Part shown: positions 20,857 to 31,099 of the stretch, piece after piece
Layout of the letters: each line of letters opens with the position of its first letter
How positions within the stretch are numbered: the stretch's first letter is position 1
Notes under the pieces: model-generated
Told to the model about the DNA's origin: nothing
The model's database searches: none
What the model saw: the letters and a program-made list of their open reading frames with translations, nothing else
NCBI GenBank assembly: GCA_933207985.1
Contig: OW240913.1
Span: forward strand, 360,868,904 to 360,932,903
Length of the DNA: 64,000 nucleotides
Source of the DNA: Pelobates cultripes
Lineage: Eukaryota > Chordata > Amphibia > Anura > Pelobatidae
Direction: 5' to 3'
Made by a program: the position numbers and the translations under genes

Positions 20857-21310
20857 GGACGATTACATAACAATTCACTCCTCTCGGCTTGGAGTGCTCT
20901 TTGGACGCCTTCTTTAGGCAGTGGTTCGGATAACCTTTCTCTTTAACGTGTATCCTAAGCTGTCTTGCTTTCATTTTAAAGTCTTGGATGTCACTAAAAT
21001 TCCTCCGAAGGCGAAGGTACTGGCCAACCGGAATACCCTCCTTCAGGGGACGCGGGTGGTGACTCCACTAATGTAGAAGGGAATTGGTGGCTGTCGGTTT
21101 CCTAAAAAGAGTAGATTGAAATGTACCATCCTCTTTAATACTAATAGTCACATCTAAAATTGATGGAGCATCCTCCATATTCAGATGTAAACCGAAGGTG
21201 GATCATCCTCCATATTCCGATGTAAACCGAAATTGATGGAGCATCCTACATATTCAGATGTAAACTGAAGGTTTTCATCGTTCTGACTGAGTAGTGCCAC
21301 CAAATCAAGA
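20857..21310 (-). pseudogene. Penelope-like RT fragment, copy 2
   Basis: No difference seen from 10951-11405: same RT thumb blocks and the same triple ~43-bp internal repeat. It belongs to the duplicated block. Confidence 0.75.
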
Positions 21311-22340
21311 AATGGGGAGTGGGGTATAGTGACACAGTAACAGAGGGATTGGGGGCCCTGCTCAGTGAGTTTACATGCTAGAGGGAGTGGGGTATAGTGA
21401 CACAGTAACAGAGGGGTTGAGGGCCTGCTCAGTGAGTTTACATGTTAGAGGGAGTGGGGTATAGTGACACAGTAACAGAGGGATTGAGGGCCTGCTCAGT
21501 GAGTTTACATGTTAGAGGGAGTGGGGTATAGTGACACAGTAACAGAGGGATTGAGGGCCCTGCTCAGTGAGGTTACATGTTAGAGGGAGTGGGGTATAGT
21601 GACACAGTAACAGAGGGATTGAGGGCCTGCTCAGTGAGTTTACATGTTAGAGGGAGTGGGGTATAGTGACACAGTAACAGAGGGATTGAGGGCCTGCTCA
21701 GTGAGTTTACATGTTAGAGGGAGTGGGGTATAGTGACACAGTAACAGAGGGATTGGGGGCCTGCTCAGTGAGTTTACATGTTAGAGGGAGTGGGGTATAG
21801 TGACACAGTAACAGAGGGATTGGGGCCTGCTCAGTGAGTTTACATGTTAGAGGGAGTGGGGTATAGTGACACAGTAACTGAGGGATTGAGGGCCTGCTCA
21901 GTGAGCTTACATGCTAGAGGGAGTGGGATATAGTGACACAGTAACAGAGGGATTGAGGGCCTGCTCAGTGAGTTTACATGTTAGAGGGAGTGGGGTATAG
22001 TGACACAGTAACAGAGGGATTGAGGGCCTGCTCAGTGAGTTTACATGTTAGAGGGAGTGGGGTATAGTGACACAGTAACAGAGGGATTGGGGCCCTGCTC
22101 AGTGAGTTTACATGTTAGAGGGAGTGGGGTATAGTGACACAGTAACAGAGGGATTGAGGGCCCTGCTCAATGAGTTTACATGCTAGAGGGAGTGGGGTAT
22201 AGTGACACAGTAACAGAGGGGTTGAGGGCCTGCTCAGTGAGTTTAATTGCTAGAGGGAGTGGGTTATAGTGACACAGTAACAGAGGGATTGAGGGCCTGC
22301 TCAGTGAGTTTACATGCTAGAGGGAGTGCGGTAATGTGAC
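21311..22340. repeat. 67-bp minisatellite, full array
   Basis: About 15-16 units of ~67 bp built on GTGGGGTATAGTGACACAGT, with a GAGGGCCTGCTCAGTGAG block in each. Units differ by single substitutions. It is the uninterrupted version of the array cut by the gap at 11518. The 530 bp after it (22341-22871) hold no recognised feature. Confidence 0.95.
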
Positions 22341-22873
22341 ACAAAAGGTGAGGGGAGGGTAGAAAGGTAGGTTGCTAGGATAGTGTTCACTGAGGGCTTA
22401 ATGTTTTGTATTGACTATGCTTGCATAACGTGAAAAAACACACATTATACATGGAAGTCATAGTAACATAGGAAATCTGTTCCGCTTTAATAAATTCGAT
22501 ATGAGATGATATGGTGAATGAATGATTTTACTGAGACCATTCTAAGCATTTGTTGTTTATTCATAGACACATTGTAGCTAATGCCTGTATCAGGCTTGTG
22601 ACAGTGTGTGAAGGGGAGGAGAGATTTGCATGTCGGAATTGTTCTCAATCTAACTACTGACTTGAAGAAAACACGTACAGCATTATTTACTAAAGTGAGG
22701 ATTGTTGAGACTTCAAAGTGAATGCAAAATGAGTTTCAGGTTTAGACCACAATAGCCAAAATCAAAACTCTCTAATCCAACTATTAATACAGTTTGGGTA
22801 CCTTGACCTTAAATTTGAGATTTACTTTAAATTCACTGAGAATTCCTGTCAATGATCAATTCAGTAAATACTA

Positions 22874-22898
22874 CAGGGAGTGCAGAATTATTAGGCAA
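22874..22898 (+). repeat. Left terminal inverted repeat of the Tc1 element
   Basis: 25 bp, matching 24411-24435 in inverse orientation without a mismatch. Confidence 0.93.
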
Positions 22899-23091
22899 AT
22901 GAGTATTTTGACCACATCATCCTCTTTATGCATGTTGTCTTACTCCAAGCTGTATAGGCTCGAAAGCCTACTACCAATTAAACATATTAGGTGATGTGCA
23001 TCTCTGTAATGAGAAGGGGTGTGGTCTAATGACATCAACACCCTATATCAGGTGTGCATAATTATTAGGCAACTTCCTTTCCTTTGGCAAA

Positions 23092-24108
23092 ATGGGTCAA
23101 AAGAAGGACTTGACAGGCTCAGAAAAGTCAAAAATAGTGAGATATCTTGCAGAGGGATGCAGCACTCTTAAAATTGCAAAGCTTCTGAAGCGTGATCATC
23201 GAACAATCAAGCGTTTCATTCAAAATAGTCAACAGGGTCGCAAGAAGCGTGTGGAAAAACCAAGGCGCAAAATAACTGCCCATGAACTGAGAAAAGTCAA
23301 GCGTGCAGCTGCCACGATGCCACTTGCCACCAGTTTGGCCATATTTCAGAGCTGCAACATCACTGGAGTGCCCAAAAGCACAAGGTGTGCAATACTCAGA
23401 GACATGGCCAAGGTAAGAAAGGCTGAAAGACGACCACCACTGAACAAGACACACAAGCTGAAACGTCAAGACTGGGCCAAGAAATATCTCAAGACTGATT
23501 TTTCTAAGGTTTTATGGACTGATGAAATGAGAGTGAGTCTTGATGGGCCAGATGGATGGGCCCGTGGCTGGATTGGTAAAGGGCAGAGAGCTCCAGTCCG
23601 ACTCAGACGCCAGCAAGGTGGAGGTGGAGTACTGGTTTGGGCTGGTATCATCAAAGATGAGCTTGTGGGGCCTTTTCGGGTTGAGGATGGAGTCAAGCTC
23701 AACTCCCAGTCCTACTGCCAGTTCCTGGAAGACACCTTCTTCAAGCAGTGGTACAGGAAGAAGTCTGCATCCTTCAAGAAAAACATGATTTTCATGCAGG
23801 ACAATGCTCCATCACACGCGTCCAAGTACTCCACAGCGTGGCTGGCAAGAAAGGGTATAAAAGAAGAAAATCTAATGACATGGCCTCCTTGTTCACCTGA
23901 TCTGAACCCCATTGAGAACCTGTGGTCCATCATCAAATGTGAGATTTACAAGGAGGGAAAACAGTACACCTCTCTGAACAGTGTCTGGGAGGCTGTGGTT
24001 GCTGCTGCACGCAATGTTGATGGTGAACAGATCAAAACACTGACAGAATCCATGGATGGCAGGCTTTTGAGTGTCCTTGCAAAGAAAGGTGGCTATATTG
24101 GTCACTGA
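23092..24108 (+). CDS. Tc1/mariner transposase, intact
   Basis: 338 codons from ATG to TGA without interruption. The N-terminal third has a paired-like helix-turn-helix DNA-binding region (LAEGCSTLKIAKLLKRDHRT), basic linkers, then the DDE catalytic domain: first Asp in WTDEMRVS (about residue 143), second Asp in MQDNAPSH (residue 237), Glu in NPIENLWS (residue 275). The 37 residues between the last two place it in the DD37E group, not the classical DD34E group of Tc1. It cuts and pastes the element at TA sites. The length is normal for the family. Confidence 0.95.
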   Translation: MGQKKDLTGSEKSKIVRYLAEGCSTLKIAKLLKRDHRTIKRFIQNSQQGRKKRVEKPRRKITAHELRKVKRAAATMPLATSLAIFQSCNITGVPKSTRCAILRDMAKVRKAERRPPLNKTHKLKRQDWAKKYLKTDFSKVLWTDEMRVSLDGPDGWARGWIGKGQRAPVRLRRQQGGGGVLVWAGIIKDELVGPFRVEDGVKLNSQSYCQFLEDTFFKQWYRKKSASFKKNMIFMQDNAPSHASKYSTAWLARKGIKEENLMTWPPCSPDLNPIENLWSIIKCEIYKEGKQYTSLNSVWEAVVAAARNVDGEQIKTLTESMDGRLLSVLAKKGGYIGH

Positions 24109-24410
24109 TTTGTTTTGTTTTGTTTTTGAATGTCAGAAATGTATATTTGTGAATGTTGAGATGTTATATTGGTTTCACTGGTAATAATAAATAATTGAAA
24201 TGGGTATATATTTGTTTTTTGTTAAGTTGCCTAATAATTATGCACAGTAATAGTCACCTGCACACACAGATATCCCCCTAACATAGCTATAACTAAAAAC
24301 AAACTAAAAACTACTTCCAAAAATATTCAGCTTTGATATTAATGAGTTTTTTGGGTTCATTGAGAACATGGTTGTTGTTCAATAATAAAATTAATCCTCA
24401 AACATACAAC

Positions 24411-24435
24411 TTGCCTAATAATTCTGCACTCCCTG
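24411..24435 (-). repeat. Right terminal inverted repeat of the Tc1 element
   Basis: 25 bp, the inverse of 22874-22898, followed by the TA duplication. Confidence 0.93.
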
Positions 24436-24437
24436 TA

Positions 24438-26736
24438 GTGATATTGTCATTGAGCCATTTCCTTACTCTCTCTATTGGGGTTGACTTGACAACTGAATTT
24501 ATTTCAACTCATCTATTTTAGCCTAGATTTTACAATTTTGTTATTGAAGGAGAACCACAGCCTGGAATTGACCGATGCATAGTATTGTTCATGGAAGTTA
24601 AGGATTGTGATAATCTTGAAGAAGCTGGTCTTCAGAAGACTTCTTATAATTCATAGATGGTCTCCTAATCACCTCGCAGCTTCCTATTTACAAAAACAGT
24701 TATCCGAACTACAACCCCCAGAACCCTTTATTGTGTGTCCTGTTAACACACAATCAAATTATTTATTGGACCAAATGCAACACTTCAGGTTCCAATTAAG
24801 AAACAGAAAAGATGTTTATGGAGCAAAACGATATATTCTTTATAAAAAAACAAAAACAAAACAACAAAAAAACCCATTAATGATGTATAATAATAATAAA
24901 ATGAATTAGCCCCAAAACACCAGACATAGTTAACTTTAAGCCAATGTGCCTGAATTGCTTTTTTGAAGGAAAACTGTATTTTTCTCTTTTTGCAGAAATA
25001 TAAAATGTTACATGCAATATAGCCTTACTGTGTCTATTTTTATAATGAATACATATAAATGAATACCGAGTGAATTTCCTGATTAATCCCTGGGGATCAT
25101 TAATCCTCTTTGTTTGAAAGCACTGTGTATCTTCTAAGACCATGCACAGTTTAAAGGTATTTAACTTTCTCTAGTGAATTTTTTGAAAAGCTCAGCGCTT
25201 GCACATTATGGTTGGATCCATGTGCCAACAATAGTTCTTGATCATTTGTAGCTTCTTTGGTTGGTTAAGCTGGGCTTAAGAGGATTTAAAAAATATCTGT
25301 CCTCATAGAGTAAAGGTAAAATAGGAGATGTAAAGAAGAAAAAGATCTTTTGCGCAAGTGTTATAAAGCAAAACACAGACAGACACCAGGAAAAGAGATG
25401 TCCTCCAGCTTTTATGGTGAATTTCTGTGGTCTAGCACTGGTCCCTGTCAGTGAATTAGTGTTGATCTATCAGAGGTTTTAGAATAATGCTCAGTGCTCC
25501 TATTGCAAACAGTGGGATTGACTCTAAATTCTCAGCCACTTCCAGATCCCATAAGAAGCTGATTTTTTTTTTTTAAATTGTATTATTATTTTTTTGGGCA
25601 GAGAAGGGAAATTCGCAGTAAAGTATTTTTTTTCACTTTATTAAATCCATCAATTCATTACAAAATATAAATGTGTTACTAAATTGCAATAAATAATTTT
25701 AGTATAAATTATAATCTTCCAATTTAGCGTGTTTGCAACTTCCTGGGCATTGAAGTCAGGATAATTCCTGTAGAATTGCAGGAAAAAAAATTGTTTTTAA
25801 AATTGAAAGGATGTTAAGATTTTAGATATGGCCAGCTGCCATGTGATAAGATGACATGCTACAGAGAACATGTGCCCCCTTCATCGTTCTCCACGGTAAT
25901 AATTCAGGTGTCAAGTGCAAAAATTATGGAAGTCCCTCATTTCTGCTTTAAAGTGGCAGCGTGGATTTTGGCACCATTTGTACCTTTGTTTTAAAAATAA
26001 TTTGAAAATTATATTCTTATTACAGTTGCACAAAGAGGCAGACTGATCATTAACAAAACCACACTGAGGTTATTTACAAAGCTCTCCAAGAGAGTGCATT
26101 TTTGAAAAAAAATAATTCATGACAATTCACAATTTAGAGTCAAAATAATGAAGGAGGTTATAAATTTCTCAGTCTGTTAAAGGTCCCATTTAAAGTGGTC
26201 CAATTTTGCCCGGCGTTATATCCAATTCAAGTTCATCTGAATTGGCTCTAAATCGCTGCCGAATAAACTCCAAAACTATTAACTGAATAAATATCCAATT
26301 TAGCATGTTCGCTATGAAATTAGCTAAAGGTAACAAAAATAGATGTATGGGAAGGGTATTTTGAACACCATCTCCAGTGACTAACTCCATTCCTTCTCCC
26401 AATGATTTAAGGGTATTATGTTTATATAGTACAGACTGGACTTCCCTCTCATCCAGGGATGTGTGCGTGGTTGATCGGGTTGATAGTGTAATGGATTGAG
26501 ACCTTAAATTCATACAGTGTTGATCCCACAGAACTCATATTAAACCAAGTGGATGAAGTAAAGAATATTCATGTGCTTAACCACTAGTTCCCCTAATATA
26601 TGGACCCCCACAATTCCACAGCCTTAAACTAAAAATATTGGTTAAAATGTAAGCGGTCTTTTTTATTCAAATGATGAATATTCATTGGAAATGAAGTGAG
26701 CATCTGATAAAATTTGAAGAAAATAATTATGCATTT
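24438..26736. other. No recognised gene
   Basis: AT-rich DNA with short poly-A/T runs. Open frames are short and look like chance. No exon, RNA gene or named repeat was recognised. Confidence 0.5.
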
Positions 26737-26818
26737 TTAAAGGAACACTCAAGAGCACTGTAGTGGTTATGGTACAAGGAGTGGCCTGGCGCCACTCCCC
26801 AAGCTAAGTCGACAAACT

Positions 26819-27444
26819 AATAATCCAATAACGAGTAAGCGCTAGGAAAATATGCTATTGATCACTACAGCTGCACTCTAACCCAGTGACACAGAGAAGT
26901 ATACACAAAAATAGACAATATTACCAAAATAGTGCGCTATTACTAGAGATGGTAAATCTGTAAATAAGCAAACAAAAATATAGTGCAGATGGTATAAAAA
27001 AGCAGTATATAGTAGTGGGTGAGGGGAAAGAACTCACATGGACCAGAGCCCTATATCACCCCTGGCTCTGGGCTTGCAAGACTCCACTTGAGAGGTAAAA
27101 TCCCATAATTGGAAGATGAAGGCTCTATGCTGGATACTATAAAGCCAAAATGATTCTGTGTGATACAGGATAGAAAGGCAAAAGACCCCTAATTGAATAG
27201 TATCTTTAATGTTTAATAGTAAAAAAAGTGGTTACAAACTCTAACTTATTAAGTTACTTATTAAGTGGTGGGTTTTAGCTGGTAAAGCTACCCACATAAA
27301 AGCGTGTGTACAATCAATAAAACTCCACAGTCACAATCACTACCGGGTTCCGAATATCCCGCTCACATGACGACTTCCGGGTCTGCCTTTCTGATGACGT
27401 CTGCGTGACGCGTTTCGGCTGCCTTTCTGGGCTTCCTCCGACCA
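26819..27444 (-). mobile_element. Non-autonomous Penelope-derived insertion
   Basis: 626 bp flanked by a 13-bp direct repeat AAGTCGACAAACT (26806-26818 and 27445-27457), which is the target duplication inside the MITE. On the - strand it begins with a hammerhead-like block (27407-27440) and carries the leader hairpin CAGAGCC...GGCTCTG followed by GTGAGTT (27031-27080). No RT or endonuclease is present, so it must have been mobilised in trans. Confidence 0.7.
27405..27444 (-). ncRNA. Degenerate hammerhead-ribozyme motif
   Basis: On the - strand: CGGAGGA where CUGAUGA is expected, a GCC/GGC stem II, then GAAACGCGTC with the GUC cleavage triplet. One core base differs, so activity is doubtful. 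Hammerheads are known in Penelope-like elements. Confidence 0.5.
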
Positions 27445-27714
27445 AAGTCGACAAACTGTTTGCTAATGGTTTGACAACTTATTTTGGGTGCCCCAGTCAC
27501 TGAGAGCTGGAAGCTACTGCTAGGATCGGGCCCCCAGCATCTATTTATAGCGAGGAAGCCAAACTTCTGTATTAGTTGAGTGGTAGCAGGGGGTTGTGGT
27601 GTGCTGGGGTAACCCCACTTGAAAACAGTATAAGAAAAACTGGGGGGACAGCAACTTTTTGCACCATTATCACTACTATAAACTGAAACTTTTTGGTGTG
27701 TAGTGTCCCTTTAA

Positions 27715-29259
27715 GAATTAATCAGTATGGTGACTGAAGGTGTTTTGTAAGAGAGGGAGTCTCAGTGATGGCTAACATTAACATGGCATGCGTTTCTTAT
27801 TACTCTTACCCATAATGCTCAGCCAGCCTTCCAACTATAGATTTGTAATTGCCAAAGGCATGAAGTGGATAGCCACCCCAGCTCCATATAAAAGTTAGTC
27901 ATTTTGTTCCCAGATGTTTTCATGGTGTCTTTAAAAATAATGCCAGAAAAACAGATCGTGTCACTGATTACACGTGGTGTTAGTACATGCATTACATAAT
28001 GATACAGAGAAACACTTTACATGATGATACAGAGAAAATGAGAAGGTGTAAGAAGTAGGTGGCAAGGAAGATCGGGTTATAGAATACACAACAGCAATTA
28101 GATTTCAGAGGAGGAATTCCCATTCAATAATCAGAATAAACCCTAACTGTTCTAAGAGAATGCAGCCCATTGCATCCATTTGCTATAGTCCCTCCTTATC
28201 TCCATTTGCTAATTTACGGAGACAACCTGCCTGTAGGCAGATATAACGTGGGGTATTATTACGTTTTATGTTTATGGGATAAAAGCATGTTTTTTTTCTA
28301 AGGCCTGGTGACAGTTTATCTATGGATATTCAGCAGGGAAGGGCCATGACGTAATATAGCGTTCACCACAAATGACAAGTGGGGGCCAGGATGTCTAGAA
28401 AGGTTGACACACAGCACTGCTGGCCGGCCTGGGCTTGCTTTACACAGTCGGATTTGAAACGGTATTTACATGGTAGAAATCTCCTGTTATGTCCTTGCCC
28501 ACTGCAAGTGTAATTCATGAATGTTTAGGAAATTTTGTCAGGTGTCTCCCAAACGAGAACACCAAAGAAAAAAATCCTAACCTGTGGGATGAGAGTTGCA
28601 GATCAGGACTGTTCCCACCAAATCCAGGACTGTTGGAAGATATACTTTAGTAATATCTCTGTGTTGTATCTCTGACAATATTAATATTTGAGTACACCCG
28701 AAGAATATGCCAATCTGTTGTTTGTAATGGCGCAAACGTAACCGTGGGTGTGCATGCATGCCTGCCATGACATGTTCCCCTTTCATGGGCATTATTCTTA
28801 TATAATAATGGCAGAGACATAAATTAAAGCTTTAACTCATATATCTCACATTGTAAGCTTTCCATTTTTATTGGATTAAATAATGTGCAGATTACTCTGT
28901 ATTCTAAGTTGAACTTTTCTAATTTTGCTGAGTTAAGTATGAAGTTTCACGTTGTTAGGCACATGTATTAAGCAGCTGTAATTGGAAAAAGTAGAAACGT
29001 AGTAAAAACGAACTGTGTAATTAGAAAGGTCGTAATAATAAGCGTTACCTCTGATTTTTATTTCCCCCCATCATTAAAAACCAAGATCGAGAATATAATT
29101 GAGCTACTATGATAAATAACGAATAAAAACATGCACAATAGATATAACTTTTACACGTCGCCTTTTTGTTGTTGTTTTAACCGGGTTTTATTATAGAGAG
29201 GATAAATTATATACACAAAACAGTCAGACATTCAAAGACATACAGGATAACAGGCCTGC
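27715..29259. other. No recognised gene
   Basis: AT-rich unique-looking DNA. No exon or repeat boundary was recognised. Confidence 0.5.
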
Positions 29260-29265
29260 CAACCG

Positions 29266-29515
29266 CCCTGATTTCCTGTTCCTGTCCTGCCATCCTGATT
29301 TCCTTTTCCTGTCCTGATTTCCTGTTCCTGTCCTGATTTCCTGTTCCTGATTTCCTGTTTCTGTCCCACATCCTGATTTCCTGTTCCTGTCCTGATTTCC
29401 TGTTCCTGTCCTGCTGTCCTGATTTCCTGTTCTTGTCCCACCACCCTGATTTCCTGTTCCTGTCCAGCCGTCCTGATTTCTAGTTCCTGTACCGCTGTCC
29501 TGATTTCCTGTTCTA
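29266..29515. repeat. Minisatellite CCTGATTTCCTGTTCCTGT
   Basis: About 11 imperfect units of 19-24 bp. The ~680 bp after it, up to 30190, show nothing recognisable apart from a possible LTR/leader of the gypsy remnant that follows. Confidence 0.85.
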
Positions 29516-30198
29516 TTTGATTGGCAGGTTGTCTTGCTGATCTGTCAATTCTATGATAGGCCCATCCAATTTAACATCACTGGCCTGCCCCCTTTTACCC
29601 CTCCCACCAGGACCATAGGATGCTGAAGTTGGGAGGTATGGTACAAGTTTGACTGCTTAACCTAACTTGCCTGTTGCTGTGAGTGCTCTATGCTCTCTGT
29701 GTGGACCTGCACTGGCAGGCCAGTTAGCTCTACCTACATCAAGGGCCCCAACATTGTGCACCAACCATCTTGTGGGACACAAGGTATCATTTACCAAAGC
29801 CATTGGTGGAAGGGGGTTGTATGCTGAGTATATACAGACTGTGTTGGTGGTGCTGTAGGAACCAGAGAGGACTGAGACATTACAGCAGCAGAATTTATCA
29901 TAAGATTTTGTGTGTTTATTGTAATGCAATATATTATCTGCACTTACATATTTTATTTACCCTCTGAATTTAAGAGTGTTTATTTAGAGTGTGATCCCAA
30001 TCTACTCATTCGTGTGAGTTTCTGAGCTCTAGATTTTGGTGGAAACTCAGGCTCCCTGTTAGCGTCAAAGTTGAATGTAGCCGCTACCTACACTTATCTT
30101 CTTCCAAATGCAGGTAAGGAAGGGGACACAGGTGGAGGCACTGCTGAGATAAGTCAGGTCACATGTAGAATTTTTAGTAAAATTGCATATCCAAAGAA

Positions 30199-30405
30199 TT
30201 GAGGGAGTGGGCAACATGGAATTCCATTCCTCCCAATCAAACTGTGGCCATATGCAACATACCTATCAACCTGGAGAGAAGACATTTTGATTATGTCATC
30301 TATCAGGTACATGGGTTGCAGCGGTTTCACCTAATTCAGACCAAGAAGGATAAAGATGCAGAATTAGTTGCAGCTGTAAAGGGTTATGGTCCCCTAAATA
30401 AATAA
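30199..30405 (+). pseudogene. Decayed gypsy gag N terminus (PNMA-like)
   Basis: 69 codons whose pattern (W..W..IPPNQTVAICNIP..., then LVAAVKGYGPLN) resembles the N-terminal region of gypsy gag proteins related to vertebrate PNMA. It is followed at some distance by a protease and RT of the same class, so it is read as the start of a decayed gypsy element on the + strand. The match is weak. Confidence 0.45.
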
Positions 30406-30463
30406 GATGGCCTCATCTTTTCTCAGTTTCCTGGCACACCATTCCCAGGCAGACCCATAATGT

Positions 30464-31090
30464 ATGTTTATAGAAGAGACTGATTATGACGAAGACTCTA
30501 GTGATAGAGACAGTGATCACATATTATGTTCACTACCAAGTGAGGAAGAAGATAGTGATAAAACCATCAGACAGTGTCATCAGACTGTTAATTGGAAACA
30601 AATCACGTCAGAGGCTTCCCTCAACCCCCCAAAAAGAAGAATTTCAGTAGAGCAAGTAGTAAAATCCCTCATAATAAGAACCCGGGAATACTTGGTAATC
30701 TTAGAACAGGCCCTAAATGACTTATAAGCCTTATGATCAAAGGGATTCGTGCCGTGGACTTGTTGGACACTGTATCCAAAGTAGCCATAGACTTTCGATT
30801 CTTTTATGATAAACACTTGAGTCACAATATCACTGGTAGATGATGTGAAATTGTGGGGATTGGGTTCCCAGGCCTACCCTGTCGAAGGGACAATGAAAGT
30901 ACATCTTGTGATACCTAAATTGGATACTGGAACTGCGAGTCCCATGAATGTGGAAGCTTTGGTGTGCCCTAACCTAGGATGATCTGAGATTCCCATCTTA
31001 TGGGATGTGCTTCAAACCTACTTAAGAGGAGTTAGCGACAATTCTTTAAATCAAATAGCAGAATTAGAAGCTGCCCCAAGGAATGAATGA
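30464..31090 (+). pseudogene. Decayed gypsy gag end and protease
   Basis: An acidic, serine-rich stretch (30464-30727) is followed in another frame by a retropepsin-like segment: LLDTVSKVAID, KHLSHN, LWGLGSQAYP and ALVCPNL. The usual catalytic DTG/DSG triad reads DTV here, so the enzyme would be dead. Stops and frame changes show it is a fossil. The RT of the same element resumes at about 33290, after an inserted Penelope element. Confidence 0.6.
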
Positions 31091-31099
31091 TATTAGTTA

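Larger units (their letters stand above)
22874..24435 (+). mobile_element. Tc1/mariner transposon, complete (DD37E type)
   Basis: 1562 bp flanked by TA duplications (22872-22873 and 24436-24437). Ends are a perfect 25-bp inverted repeat starting CAGGGAGTGCAGAATTATTA. A second perfect 20-bp inverted pair (23056-23075 and 24224-24243) inside the ends repeats the core AATTATTAGGCAA, giving two putative transposase sites per end (IR/DR-like). The transposase frame between them is complete. All parts needed for mobility are present. Confidence 0.96.
26737..27714. mobile_element. T2-like (Kolobok-type) MITE split by a Penelope-derived insertion
   Basis: The ends are TTAAAGGAACACT at 26737 and, inverted, TTAAAGGGACACT ending at 27714, with TTAA at both sides. 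This fits the TTAAAGGRR termini described for the Xenopus T2 MITE family. Without the 26819-27444 insert and one 13-bp duplication, the MITE is about 340 bp. It has no coding capacity. Confidence 0.7.

Noticed and set aside
26190..26513. 107-codon - strand frame
   Set aside because: No motif, no neighbouring exon or element; consistent with chance.
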